DNA of 64,000 nt. Origin: Lentisalinibacter sp035655155. Lineage in GTDB: Bacteria > Pseudomonadota > Gammaproteobacteria > Steroidobacterales > Woeseiaceae. Of the stretch, positions 42,622 to 51,090 are shown in pieces. Each line of letters opens with the position of its first letter. Positions within the stretch are counted from its first letter, which is position 1. The DNA lies in assembly GCA_035655155.1 (NCBI GenBank), contig DASRVH010000099.1, positions 1 through 64,000 of the forward strand, given 5' to 3'. Below the pieces are notes generated by a model that saw only the letters and a program-made list of their open reading frames with translations, had not been told where the DNA came from and searched no databases. The position numbers and the translations under genes are program-made.

Positions 42622-44508
42622 TCAGGGCGTGCCGGTGGGTGACGGTTGCGGACCCCGCCCGGCGTCCGGCCCGGAGGCCGGGGAGGCAATGGGCTCGGGA
42701 ATCGGCTCGTCCAGCATCAGGGCGCGCACGTAGCGTCCGGGCGGCGAGCCGAACGACAGCAGCCTGTCGTGGTAGCGGCGCAGGCGGAAGTCGTCGCCCT
42801 GGCGCGCCTCCATCTCCCGGCGCAGGTCGGCGTGTTCCTGGTAGCCGACGAAGTAGGTGGACAGCTGGGCGGAGGTGAGCCGCGCCCGCGTCCACTTGCC
42901 GGCGGCCTCGCTCTCTTCCTGGAAGGCGCCCTCGACCATCAGGCGCATGGCCTCGTCCCGGGTCATGCCGTCGACGTGGATGGCCTGGTCCAGGATGGCG
43001 TTGACCACCGCGCGCAGATACCACTTCAGGTTGATCAGGCGCATCAGCGGATCGCCGCCGAGGTAGCCCTGGTCGATCATCAGCCGCTCGGCATACACCG
43101 CCCAGCCCTCGATGAACGGTCCCGACGAGAGCACGGAGCGCAGCACCGAGGGGTATTCGTTGGCATGGGCCAGCTGCAGATAATGCCCCGGCATGGCCTC
43201 GTGGATGGTCAGGTCCTGCAGCGAATAAAGGTTGTACTCCCGCAGGAAGGACTCCACCTGCTCCTCGTTCCAGTCCTCCGGCAGGGGCGCCACGGCGTAG
43301 AAGGTCTTCTGGCCCTTGTCGAGGGGCCCGGGCGGATCCAGGTAGGCCACGGCGATGCCGCGCTGGAACTCGGGCATGACGATGATCTCGATGGGCTCCT
43401 CGGGCACCCGCACGAGGTTCTTCTCGCGCACGAAGGCCGTGGTCTGCGCGAGCTGGCGCTTCACCACCTCGACGATCTCGCCCCGTTCCGGGAGCGCGTC
43501 GTAGGCCACCTCCAGGGCGGAACGGATCACCGCCTGCCTGAAGTGCTCCGTGGGCGTGTCCGGGAACTGGGTGTAGGGGTAGCGCTCGGCGTAGACAGCC
43601 TTCGCCACCTCGTACATCTCGCCCCGCACCCGCTGGTATTCCCGCTCCGCCCGTTCGCGGACCTCGGCACGGCCGAGGGGCGAATTCAGGGCGAAGGCGA
43701 GCTTGCGCTCGTAGAGCTCCCGGCCCAGCCGGAAGTCACCGGCGGCCGCCGGCAGCAGCGCCTCCTCGAGCCAGACCTGGTGTTCGCCGATAGCGGCCCG
43801 GGCGCCGTCCACCGCCGCGTCCAGCCGCCGTCGCGCATCGGCGTCCAGCGCGTCGGCGGCCGGCAGCACCATCGCGTCGATGACCGTCAGCACGCCCCGA
43901 TTCTGGGCGATGGCAGTCTCGGCGTGGACGGGCGGCACTCGCGACGGCTCGAGGGTGGCGCGGACCTCGGCCAGGAAGCGCGGCATGGCCTCCAGCCGGC
44001 GGGTCGCATCCGCCAGACGCTCCTCGAGCGGCGCGAACTCGCGCGCCATGAGGGCATAGATCGCGCTGCCCGCGAGTCCGGTGTAGACGAGGGGGTCCCA
44101 GGCCCAGTCGCGGAGTTCCTCCAGCCGCCAGATCGCATAGCGGGCCTCGTGCTCCAGCAGGCCGGCATCCACCCGGGCGGCTCGGGAGAGGTCGTCCCGG
44201 TCGATGGCCGCCAGCTCCTCCAGCACGCCGCGATAGAACGCCGCCTCCGCGGTGCGGGCCTCCGGCGTAACGCGGTCCAGCTCGCCGTCGAAGCGATGAT
44301 CGCCGAGGCGGGTGGCCGTGATCGGCGAGAGCGCCGGCATCTCGTCGAGATAACGGACGGCCAGGGCCTCGAAACGGGCCGCCGCCGTCTCCGCCGAGGC
44401 CGCCGGCGCGGGCAGCGCGGCGGCAAGCAGGATGGCGACGAAGGTGACCGGCACCGAGGTCCGTATGGCGGTCGGCGCCGGGCGGCGAGCCGTGCGGCCG
44501 GCGGGCAT
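42622..44508 (-). CDS. DUF885 metallopeptidase-like exported protein (copy 2)
   Basis: 628 residues from the ATG at 44508. A basic N-terminus and hydrophobic segment (VTFVAILLAAALPAPAASA) form a signal peptide. The zinc motif is LTIHEAMPGHYLQ, with a Glu ligand in IEGWAVYAERLM, plus the domain opening LSPITATRLGDHRFDG. It is closely related in plan to copy 1 at 16130-17986 but lacks the lipobox and has a longer C-terminal Pro/Gly tail. An alternative upstream ATG at 44562 overlaps the neighbouring gene. Peptide hydrolysis in the envelope is inferred. Confidence 0.85.
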   Translation of the reverse strand: MPAGRTARRPAPTAIRTSVPVTFVAILLAAALPAPAASAETAAARFEALAVRYLDEMPALSPITATRLGDHRFDGELDRVTPEARTAEAAFYRGVLEELAAIDRDDLSRAARVDAGLLEHEARYAIWRLEELRDWAWDPLVYTGLAGSAIYALMAREFAPLEERLADATRRLEAMPRFLAEVRATLEPSRVPPVHAETAIAQNRGVLTVIDAMVLPAADALDADARRRLDAAVDGARAAIGEHQVWLEEALLPAAAGDFRLGRELYERKLAFALNSPLGRAEVRERAEREYQRVRGEMYEVAKAVYAERYPYTQFPDTPTEHFRQAVIRSALEVAYDALPERGEIVEVVKRQLAQTTAFVREKNLVRVPEEPIEIIVMPEFQRGIAVAYLDPPGPLDKGQKTFYAVAPLPEDWNEEQVESFLREYNLYSLQDLTIHEAMPGHYLQLAHANEYPSVLRSVLSSGPFIEGWAVYAERLMIDQGYLGGDPLMRLINLKWYLRAVVNAILDQAIHVDGMTRDEAMRLMVEGAFQEESEAAGKWTRARLTSAQLSTYFVGYQEHADLRREMEARQGDDFRLRRYHDRLLSFGSPPGRYVRALMLDEPIPEPIASPASGPDAGRGPQPSPTGTP

Positions 44509-44531
44509 CGGGCTGCGGTCCCCGGGCGCGC

Positions 44532-44852
44532 TCAGGCCCGGCCGCCGGCGCCGGCGTGCCATTGCTGCTCCGCCGCGGACGCCTGCTCCAGCAGGCTGTC
44601 GAACAGGGCCCGGGCGCTCTCCATCGGCACCGGCAGCATGCCGAGCCGGATGGAGGTGACCATTGCCAGCGCCTGCACCACGTCGCCGTTGCTCACCGGC
44701 GTGTCGGCGGTCACGTATTCGCTGAGCGTCTCGAGCAGCGCCTCCAGCATATCGCCGACCGCCGCCGGGTCGCCGGTCTCCGGATGCAGCGGGAATTCGA
44801 TGGTCCGTTCCTTGCCGTCGGCGGTCTTCAGGCTGAATGCAAGCGCGTCCAT
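44532..44852 (-). CDS. Hypothetical protein
   Basis: 106 residues, soluble, acidic. The sequence opens MDALAFSLKTADGKERTIEFPL and continues with a helix (VGDMLEALLETLSEYV) and another (SARALFDSLLEQASAAEQQW). The ATG at 44852 is supported by AAGGAGAG upstream. It is 23 bp before the second DUF885 gene on the same strand and probably cotranscribed with it. No family recognised. Confidence 0.6.
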   Translation of the reverse strand: MDALAFSLKTADGKERTIEFPLHPETGDPAAVGDMLEALLETLSEYVTADTPVSNGDVVQALAMVTSIRLGMLPVPMESARALFDSLLEQASAAEQQWHAGAGGRA

Positions 44853-44915
44853 AGTCTCTCCTTCGGCGGGCGTCGGGCGCCCCGTTCGATGCCGGTCTGG
44901 CCCCGGCACACTCTC

Positions 44916-44957
44916 AAAACAAAAAAACCGCTGCAACTCGGCCCGAGCGGCAGCGGT
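44916..44957 (-). terminator. Rho-independent terminator downstream of dsbA
   Basis: On the minus strand ACCGCTGC and GCAGCGGT form an eight-base stem, followed by TTTTTTTGTTTT. It lies about 107 bp after the dsbA stop and just upstream of the next gene's start. Confidence 0.85.
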
Positions 44958-45063
44958 CTTCTGCCTCGCCTGCCCGGCGACGGGCCGCGAGACATTCCCG
45001 GTGGTGATGTTGCGCGAAGGCTCTTCGCAAAGACCGGGGCGATGGGACGATCAGGTGGGCCGA

Positions 45064-45918
45064 TCAGGTGCGCTCGGTGGCCACCAGTTCGTCGATCACC
45101 TCCAGCAGCGTGTCGTAGCCGCCGGCTTCCTGACCGCCGGTGCGGTATTTGCCGTTCACCACGATGGCCGGCACCCCGGTGATGCCGTAGCGGCGGTTCA
45201 GGTCGGCGGCGCGGCGCAGCTTCTGATCCACCTCGAACGAGTTCCAGGCCTTGTCGAAGTTCTCCTCGTCCACGCCGAAACGGGCGAAGAACTCCTTCAG
45301 GCGGCCCTCGGTGGCCAGCGTGTTGCCCTTGCCGTGATACTCGGTGAAGAATGCCTTGTGCAGGCCTTCATGATCCTCGAGCGCGCCGGTCCTGGCCAGC
45401 ACCTCGGCCGTGTAGAACGCCCGCGCGTGGGTCTGCAGCGTCCGGTTCCAGACGGCCGGGATACGCACGAAGACCACGTCGGCGGGAATGTCGTCCGCCC
45501 AGTCCTCGATGATCGGGTCGAAGGTGGCGCAGTGGCCGCAGCCGTACCAGAACACCTCGGCCACCTCGATCTTGTCGCCGCCGGTCACGGTCGGCTGGGC
45601 CGGCATCAGGCGAGTGTAGTGCCGGCCTTCGGTGAACCGGGTTTCGCTCTGTTCCTTGTTGCCGCCGCTGCCCGCCAGTCGCAGCGCGCGGTCGTCCGCG
45701 GGCGCCTCTTCGGCGGTCTCGCCGGCCGACTCCAGCACCGGCTGGGCTTCTTCCTGCACGGCGGATTCGGCCACGGCCGCCTCGGGGGCGGGAGCCGCGT
45801 CTTCCGCTGCGGGACGGGTGTCCGCCGTGTCCGGCGCGGGCGCCTCGCTCTCCTGGCCGCAGGCGGCGAGGGCGAGCGCGGCGAGTGTCAGGGGCAGTAG
45901 GAGGAGTCTCGGCTTCAT
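45064..45918 (-). CDS. dsbA: DsbA-family thiol:disulfide oxidoreductase, lipoprotein form
   Basis: 284 residues, longer than the usual 210. The N-terminus ends in a lipobox (LALAACGQ), then an acidic Ala/Pro/Glu-rich linker of about 60 residues, and the DsbA domain from about residue 100. The active site is CGHC in EVFWYGCGHCATFDP, and the cis-Pro loop is GVPAIVVNGKYRTGG. DsbA introduces disulphides into periplasmic proteins. The ATG at 45918 has AGGGA upstream. It follows a cytochrome c4 gene (113 bp apart), a common gammaproteobacterial pairing. Confidence 0.9.
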   Translation of the reverse strand: MKPRLLLLPLTLAALALAACGQESEAPAPDTADTRPAAEDAAPAPEAAVAESAVQEEAQPVLESAGETAEEAPADDRALRLAGSGGNKEQSETRFTEGRHYTRLMPAQPTVTGGDKIEVAEVFWYGCGHCATFDPIIEDWADDIPADVVFVRIPAVWNRTLQTHARAFYTAEVLARTGALEDHEGLHKAFFTEYHGKGNTLATEGRLKEFFARFGVDEENFDKAWNSFEVDQKLRRAADLNRRYGITGVPAIVVNGKYRTGGQEAGGYDTLLEVIDELVATERT

Positions 45919-45942
45919 GATGTCCCTTCTGTCTCTGGCCAT

Positions 45943-45970
45943 GGTCGTGGGCAATGGGTCGTGGGCAATG
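45943..45970. repeat. Tandem 14-bp duplication upstream of dsbA
   Basis: GGTCGTGGGCAATG occurs twice without spacer (45943-45956 and 45957-45970), between the cytochrome c4 stop and the dsbA start. It is probably a local duplication. Confidence 0.8.
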
Positions 45971-46031
45971 GTCGCGTCTTTGAGGGTGTCCATCCGCTGT
46001 TCGACCGGCGTGCGCCGGTCGAGTTCAGCAC

Positions 46032-46685
46032 TTACTTCAGGCCCTGGACGTAGGAGGCGAGTGCCTCGATCTGCTCGTCGTCCAGACGCCCGGCGATGGT
46101 GTTCATGACCTTGTTCATGCTCGACTCGCGTTCGCCGGAGCGGTACGCCTTGAGCGTGGACGCGGTGTAGGTGGCATGCTGGCCGCGCAGCTTCGGATAG
46201 GCGGCTGCCGGATTGCCGAGCCCCCGCGGGCCGTGGCAGGCGATGCACGCGGAGATGCCGGCTTCCTGGTCGCCGCCCCGGTAGAGGCGTTCGCCCATCG
46301 CCACGAGGTCCGGGTTCGCGACCGCGCGGGGCGGCAGGTCCTGGGCCTCGAAGTACACGCCCAGGTCCTTCATGTCCTGGTCGGACAGGCCCATTGCCTG
46401 GCTGGACATGAGCACGTTCTGGCGGTCGCCGTTCTTGAACGCCATCAGCTGCTCGTAGACGTAGCGCGCGTTCTGCCCCGCCACATTGGGCCATTCGGGA
46501 TTCACGCTGATGCCGTCGGCCCCGTGACAGGCGGCGCAGGTGGTGGACTTGGATTTGCCGGCCTCCGCCGACCCGTCGATCAGGCTCTCGGCGGTGGCGC
46601 CGGTGCCGAGCAACAGGAGGGTAGCGAGGCAGGCCGGTCGCAGGAAATTCCGCAGAAAAGTCGGCAGCAAAGTCTCAGGCATCAT
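46032..46685 (-). CDS. Dihaem cytochrome c4
   Basis: 217 residues. A signal peptide (to about residue 32) is followed by two class I c domains with haem motifs CAACH (first) and CIACH (second). The distal Met residues lie in SSQAMGLSDQDM and SSMNKVMNTIAGRL. The inter-domain arrangement fits periplasmic cytochrome c4, an electron donor to terminal oxidases. It is upstream of dsbA on the same strand and divergent from engB. Confidence 0.9.
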   Translation of the reverse strand: MMPETLLPTFLRNFLRPACLATLLLLGTGATAESLIDGSAEAGKSKSTTCAACHGADGISVNPEWPNVAGQNARYVYEQLMAFKNGDRQNVLMSSQAMGLSDQDMKDLGVYFEAQDLPPRAVANPDLVAMGERLYRGGDQEAGISACIACHGPRGLGNPAAAYPKLRGQHATYTASTLKAYRSGERESSMNKVMNTIAGRLDDEQIEALASYVQGLK

Positions 46686-46870
46686 TCAGTTCCAACCATT
46701 CCAAACCGTTGCAGTGACCCAGTCTCGGCCGGACGCCGGGCTGCATCCGGATCTCCAATTCAGCTTCGGGGCGGCGGCCGGTCCGGCCCAGCCCGCACAG
46801 GGAGCGTGATAGACTCGCGCAAACCTCGAATTATACATGAAAAGGCGCCTGCCGAAGGGTCTGTACGCCC

Positions 46871-47494
46871 ATGTCGCAATACCCTGCCGCCCGCTTTCTC
46901 GCCAGCGCCCACAAGCCCTCCCAGTTCCTGCCGGACAGCGGCCGCGAGGTGGCCTTCGCCGGCCGGTCCAACGCCGGTAAATCCAGTGCGATCAACACCA
47001 TAGTGAACCGCCGGCAGTTCGCGCACACCAGCAAGACGCCGGGCCGCACCCAGCTCGTGAACTTCTTCGAGCTGTGGGAGGAGGCCCGTCTGGTCGACCT
47101 GCCGGGCTACGGTTTCGCCCGGGTGTCGGCCTCCGTGCAGCGCCACTGGCGCGGGCTGATGAGTGCGTATTTCGCGCAGCGCCGGAGCCTGGCCGGGCTG
47201 TTCCTGATCGTGGACATCCGCCGGCGGCTGACCGACTTCGACTGGCAGATGCTGGATCTCGCCGCGGGCATCGACGTGCCGGTGCACGTGCTGCTGACCA
47301 AGGCGGACAAGCTGAAGCGCGGCCAGGCGGCGTCGGAGCTGGCGAAGGTGCGCAAGGAGTTGGATGGGGCTGCCACGGTCCAGCTCTTCTCCGCGCTGAA
47401 GCGCGACGGCGTGCCGGAGGCCCGGCAGCGTCTGGCGGCCATGCTGGGGCACACCGGGGAGGCGGCGGAAGGAGCGCAGCGGGAAGCCCGGTAA
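46871..47494 (+). CDS. engB: Ribosome biogenesis GTPase EngB (YihA/YsxC)
   Basis: 207 residues. GTPase motifs are G1 GRSNAGKSS, G2 Thr in TPGRTQ, G3 DLPGYG, G4 LLTKADK and G5 SALKRDG. The N-terminal block FLASAHKPSQFLPDSGREVAFAGRSN is typical. EngB helps assemble the 50S subunit. Its stop codon TAA at 47492-47494 overlaps the T-run of a minus-strand terminator belonging to the polA-side small RNA candidate, so the two transcription units converge tightly. Confidence 0.95.
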   Translation: MSQYPAARFLASAHKPSQFLPDSGREVAFAGRSNAGKSSAINTIVNRRQFAHTSKTPGRTQLVNFFELWEEARLVDLPGYGFARVSASVQRHWRGLMSAYFAQRRSLAGLFLIVDIRRRLTDFDWQMLDLAAGIDVPVHVLLTKADKLKRGQAASELAKVRKELDGAATVQLFSALKRDGVPEARQRLAAMLGHTGEAAEGAQREAR

Positions 47495-47619
47495 AAAAAT
47501 GCCCCGACGCGTCTGAAACAGGGGATACGCGCCGGGGCCATGTGTGCAACAGGCTTGGGGTGACCGTGTTGCAGTCCCGCTGAGGGAGGTCAGCGGGTGA
47601 GTGGATTGGGCCACTCGGT
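47493..47619 (-). ncRNA. Candidate structured small RNA between polA and engB (Spot 42/ErsA position)
   Basis: Read on the minus strand, four inverted repeats follow each other with almost no gaps: GAGTGG-CCCAAT-CCACTC (47616-47599); CCCGCTGA-CCTCCC-TCAGCGGG (47597-47576); TGCAACA...TGTTGCA (47573-47545); and a 12-base GC stem with one mismatch (47538-47501). A T7 run (47499-47493) ends the series. A sigma-E-like promoter lies just upstream. The predicted product of about 120-127 nt carries a CCUCCC loop and a C-rich loop able to pair with Shine-Dalgarno sequences. Location in the polA->/<-engB gap matches E. coli Spot 42 and, from memory, Pseudomonas ErsA. Transcription is inferred. Confidence 0.65.
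47501..47538 (-). terminator. Intrinsic terminator of the polA-engB small RNA candidate
   Basis: GCCCCGGCGCGT pairs with ACGCGTCGGGGC (one mismatch, 14-base loop), followed on the minus strand by ATTTTTTT to 47493. It also serves any read-through from polA. Confidence 0.85.
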
Positions 47620-47623
47620 ATGG

Positions 47624-47651
47624 TTTGACGGGGATCGGCGCGGTGAGTTCC
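47624..47651 (-). promoter_or_regulatory. Sigma-E (RpoE/AlgU)-type promoter upstream of the small RNA candidate
   Basis: Minus strand GGAACTC (47651-47645), 15-base spacer, GTCAAA (47629-47624). This matches the extracytoplasmic stress consensus GGAACTT...GTCAAA in both boxes. The predicted start at about 47617-47619 falls right before the first hairpin. Confidence 0.6.
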
Positions 47652-47688
47652 CGGCCCGCGACGGGAATCGGCCGGACGGCCGGTCCGG

Positions 47689-50382
47689 TCAGTGGGCCTC
47701 GTCCCAGTTGGCGCCGACGCCGGTATCCACCTTCAGCGGCACGGCGAGTTCCGCCGCCCGGCTCATGCGCTCGACCAGGCCGGCGGCCACCGCGTCGGCC
47801 GCGGCCTCCGCCACCTCTAGCACCAGCTCGTCGTGGACCTGCATGATCACGCGGGCGTCCACGTCCTCCTCCGCGAGCCAGCGGTGCACGTCGATCATGG
47901 CGCGCTTGATGATGTCGGCCGCGGTGCCCTGCATGGGCGCGTTGATGGCGCTCCTCTCGGCGTACTGGCGGCGCTGGACGTTGCGGGAGTTGATCTCCGG
48001 CAGATACAGGCGCCGGCCCATGACGGTCTCCACGTAGCCCTTCTCGTGGGCCTGCTCCCGGGTGGAGTCCATGTAGGCGCGCACGCCCGGGTAGCGCTCG
48101 AAGTAGCGCTCCACGTAGGCCTGGGCGTCGGCCCGGGGGATGCCGAGCTGGCGGGCGAGGCCGAAGGCCGACATACCGTAGATGAGGCCGAAATTGATGG
48201 CCTTGGCCGAGCGGCGCTGCTCGCCGGTGACCTCGTCGAGCGCCGTGTCGAAGACCTCGGCCGCCGTCGCCCGGTGGATGTCCTCGTCGTCGGCGAAGGC
48301 CGCGAGCAGGCCCTCGTCGCCGGAGAGGTGAGCCATGATGCGGAGCTCGATCTGGGAGTAGTCCGCGGCGAGTATGCGGTAGCCGTCCGGCGCCACGAAG
48401 GCCTGGCGGATGCGCCGGCCCTCCGGGGTGCGGATGGGGATGTTCTGCAGGTTCGGGTCGGAGGAGGACAGCCGGCCGGTGGCCGCCACCGCCTGATGGT
48501 ACGAGGTGTGGATGCGCCCGTCGCCGCCGACCAGCTCGGGCAGCTTGTCGGTGTAGGTGCTCTTCAGCTTGGACAGGCCCCGGTATTCGAGGATCACCTC
48601 CGGCAGCTCGTAGTCGGCGGCCAGCTCCTGCAGCACGTCCTCCGCGGTGGAGGGCTGGCCCTTCGGCGTCTTCCGGATCACGGGCAGTTCCTGGCGCTCG
48701 AACAGGATCTCCTGCAGCTGTTTCGGCGAGCCCAGGTTGAACGGGCCGCCGGCGATCTCGTGGGCCTTCTTCTCGGCGGCGCGCATCTTCTCCGCCAGCT
48801 CCCGGCTCTGGGTCCGAAGCAGCTCGCAGTCCAGCAGCACGCCGGTCTCCTCCATCTCGGTCAGCACGGCGACCAGCGGCTGCTCGATCTCCTCGTAGAC
48901 CTTGCGCAGCCGGCCGGTCTCGGCGAGTTCTCCCCACAGCCGGTGATGCAGCTGCAGGGTGACGTCGGCGTCCTCCGCCGCGTAGGGCAGCGCTTCCTCC
49001 AGGGCCACCTGGTCGAAGGTGATCTGCTTCGCGCCCTTGCCGGCCACCTGCTCGTAGGGAATGGTCTCCAGCCCCAGGTAGTGGCGCGCGGTGGAACCCA
49101 TGTCGTGGCGGGTGGCGGTGCTGTTCAGCACGTAGGACTCCAGCATGGAGTCGTAGCGCATGCCGGCCAGGCGGATGCCGTAGCGGCGGAAGACGTGGGC
49201 GTCGTACTTGAGATGGTGGCCCACCTTGGGTTTCGAGGCGTCCTCAAGCCAGGGACGCAGGCGCTCCAGGACGAGGTCCCGGTCGAGTTGCTCCGGCGCG
49301 CCGGCGTAGTCGTGACCCACCGGGATGTAGGCGGCCGCGCCCGGCTCCACGGAGAGCGAGATGCCGACCAGCCTGGCGGCCATGTAGTTCAGGCTGTCGG
49401 TCTCGGTGTCGAGAGCGGTGAGGTCTGCCGCGTCGATGCGCTCCAGCCAGCGCGAGAGCGCCTCTTCGTCGGCCACCAGCTCGTAGTCGGTGCCGGGCTT
49501 GTCGGCGGCCGGCGCCGGTGCGCCGAAGGCCTCGTCCAGCTGGCGCAGCAGCGTGCGCAGCTCGAGCCGCTGGTAGAGCCCGCGCAGGCGCTCCACGTCC
49601 GGCTCGCCCGGCGCGAGGCCGTCGGGGTCGACATCGAGTTCGACGTCGTCGCGGATGGTGGCCAGCCGGCGGGAGAGTTCCAGTTCCTCCAGGTGTTCGC
49701 GCAGGCTCTCGCCGACCTTGCCCTTGATGCTGTCCGCATCGGCGACGATCTCGTCGACACCGCCGTACTGATTCAGCCACTTGGCCGCCGTCTTGGCGCC
49801 CACCCGCGGCACGCCCGGGATGTTGTCCGAGCTGTCGCCTACCAGGGCGATCCAGTCGACGATCTGCTCCGGCCAGACGTCGTACTTGCCCTTGACCCCG
49901 TCCCGGTCCAGCCGGGTGTCGGTCATGGTGTTCACCAGCCCGATGCCCCCGCCGACCAGCTGGGCCATGTCCTTGTCGCCGGTGGAGATCAGCACCTCCA
50001 TGCCGCGGTCCAGCGCTCGTCGGGAGAGCGTGCCGATGACGTCGTCGGCTTCCACGCCGTCGATGCGCAGCAGCGGCAGGCCCATGGCTTCGACCGCCTC
50101 CAGCAGGGGCAGCACCTGGGAGCGGAGCTCGTCGGGCATGGGCGGGCGGTTCGCCTTGTACTCCTCGAACATCTCGTCGCGGAAGGTCTTGCCCGGCGCA
50201 TCGAACACCACGGCGATATGCTGGGGCTCTTCCTCGCGCACCAGCTTGTTCAGCATGTTCAGCACGCCGAGCACCGCCCCCGTGGGCTCGCCGCCGGCGG
50301 TGGTCAGCGGCGGCAGGGCGTGGAAGGCGCGGTAGAGGTAGGAAGACCCGTCCACCAGCACCAGCTTCTCGCGTTCCGTCAT
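47689..50382 (-). CDS. polA: DNA polymerase I
   Basis: 897 residues with all three domains. The 5'-3' exonuclease opens LVLVDGSSYLYRAFHALPP and has VFDAPGKTFRDEMFEEYKANR and SGDKD-like STGDKDMAQLV. The 3'-5' proofreading domain retains its acidic pair (LTALDTETDSLNYMAAR) and KVGHHLKYDAHVF. The polymerase domain has SSDPNLQNIPIRTPEGRRIR, DYSQIELRIMAHLSGD, the O-helix RRSAKAINFGLIYGMSAFGL and the C motif QVHDELV. It fills gaps and removes primers. It follows lptM by 10 bp and probably ends the long arg-side transcript. Confidence 0.96.
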   Translation of the reverse strand: MTEREKLVLVDGSSYLYRAFHALPPLTTAGGEPTGAVLGVLNMLNKLVREEEPQHIAVVFDAPGKTFRDEMFEEYKANRPPMPDELRSQVLPLLEAVEAMGLPLLRIDGVEADDVIGTLSRRALDRGMEVLISTGDKDMAQLVGGGIGLVNTMTDTRLDRDGVKGKYDVWPEQIVDWIALVGDSSDNIPGVPRVGAKTAAKWLNQYGGVDEIVADADSIKGKVGESLREHLEELELSRRLATIRDDVELDVDPDGLAPGEPDVERLRGLYQRLELRTLLRQLDEAFGAPAPAADKPGTDYELVADEEALSRWLERIDAADLTALDTETDSLNYMAARLVGISLSVEPGAAAYIPVGHDYAGAPEQLDRDLVLERLRPWLEDASKPKVGHHLKYDAHVFRRYGIRLAGMRYDSMLESYVLNSTATRHDMGSTARHYLGLETIPYEQVAGKGAKQITFDQVALEEALPYAAEDADVTLQLHHRLWGELAETGRLRKVYEEIEQPLVAVLTEMEETGVLLDCELLRTQSRELAEKMRAAEKKAHEIAGGPFNLGSPKQLQEILFERQELPVIRKTPKGQPSTAEDVLQELAADYELPEVILEYRGLSKLKSTYTDKLPELVGGDGRIHTSYHQAVAATGRLSSSDPNLQNIPIRTPEGRRIRQAFVAPDGYRILAADYSQIELRIMAHLSGDEGLLAAFADDEDIHRATAAEVFDTALDEVTGEQRRSAKAINFGLIYGMSAFGLARQLGIPRADAQAYVERYFERYPGVRAYMDSTREQAHEKGYVETVMGRRLYLPEINSRNVQRRQYAERSAINAPMQGTAADIIKRAMIDVHRWLAEEDVDARVIMQVHDELVLEVAEAAADAVAAGLVERMSRAAELAVPLKVDTGVGANWDEAH

Positions 50383-50392
50383 CGTGGCCCTC

Positions 50393-50608
50393 TCATCGTT
50401 CCGCGGCCGCGTCTTCTTCCTGCTCTTCCTCCGGCGCGCTCGGGACGGAGCCGCCGGTGGGGAGGCCCGGTTCGACCTGCTGCGGACTCTCCCCGGGCAG
50501 GTAGAGGGGACCCTTCTGGCCGCACCCCGCCAGGCCGCCGCCCGTGAGGGCCGCGGCGACGGCGGCCGCCGCGAGCCAGGCAGGACGGCGGCGCCGAGGG
50601 GCCGTCAT
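50393..50608 (-). CDS. lptM: LPS translocon maturation lipoprotein LptM (YifL)
   Basis: 71 residues. The hydrophobic signal ends in the lipobox GGLAGC and continues with the LptM hallmark CGQKGPLYLP, followed by a Pro/Glu-rich disordered tail. LptM helps oxidative maturation of LptD in the outer membrane. It is usually next to lysA/dapF, but here it lies between a thioesterase gene (ATGA overlap) and polA. Start at 50608. Confidence 0.88.
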   Translation of the reverse strand: MTAPRRRRPAWLAAAAVAAALTGGGLAGCGQKGPLYLPGESPQQVEPGLPTGGSVPSAPEEEQEEDAAAER

Positions 50609-51042
50609 CTCCGTGCCTCCAGGTCGATCACCGCCATGGTGATGCGGCACACGGCCGTGCGCCGGCCTTCCCCGTCGGTCACCTCGATGCCCCAGACCTG
50701 GGTGGTGCGGCCCCGGTGGAACGGGCGCGCCGTGCCCGTCACCACACCCTCGCGCACGGCGCGCAGGTGATTCGCGTTCACCTCCAGGCCCATGCAGCGG
50801 TAGCGGGCGGGGTCCACGGAGAGGGCGGCCGAGATGCTGCCCAGGGTCTCCGCGAGCACCACGGTGGCGCCGCCGTGCAGCACGCCGTAGGGCTGGCGGG
50901 TGCGCTCGTCCACCGGCATGGTGCCGCAGAGATAGTCGTCGCCGATCTCGGAGACCTGCACGCCGATGTGTTCGTTGATGGTGCCTTTCTGGAGCTTCTG
51001 CACTTCCTCCAGCACCGGACGGCGTCCGCCGAACCAGATCAT
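50605..51042 (-). CDS. PaaI/YdiI-type hotdog thioesterase
   Basis: 145 residues of the hotdog fold. The family blocks are GTINEHIGVQVSEIGDDYLCGTMPVDERTRQPYGVLHGGATVVLAETLGS, split by strands, with the catalytic Glu in VLAETLGS, then NANHLRAVREGVVTG and RTTQVWGIEV. Members hydrolyse acyl-CoAs such as DHNA-CoA or aromatic thioesters, so the substrate here is open. It follows argH by 48 bp and overlaps lptM by 4 bp. Confidence 0.85.
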   Translation of the reverse strand: MIWFGGRRPVLEEVQKLQKGTINEHIGVQVSEIGDDYLCGTMPVDERTRQPYGVLHGGATVVLAETLGSISAALSVDPARYRCMGLEVNANHLRAVREGVVTGTARPFHRGRTTQVWGIEVTDGEGRRTAVCRITMAVIDLEARR

Positions 51043-51090
51043 GTCGCTACCCTCGCCGGGCCGGGCCCGGAGTTACTGACCGGAAGGTCT

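Noticed and set aside
42646..45900. Very long open frames antisense to DUF885 copy 2 and dsbA (and similarly to polA, POT and acs)
   Set aside because: In GC-rich DNA the frame opposite a real gene stays open; the translations are His/Arg/Gly-rich with no motifs.
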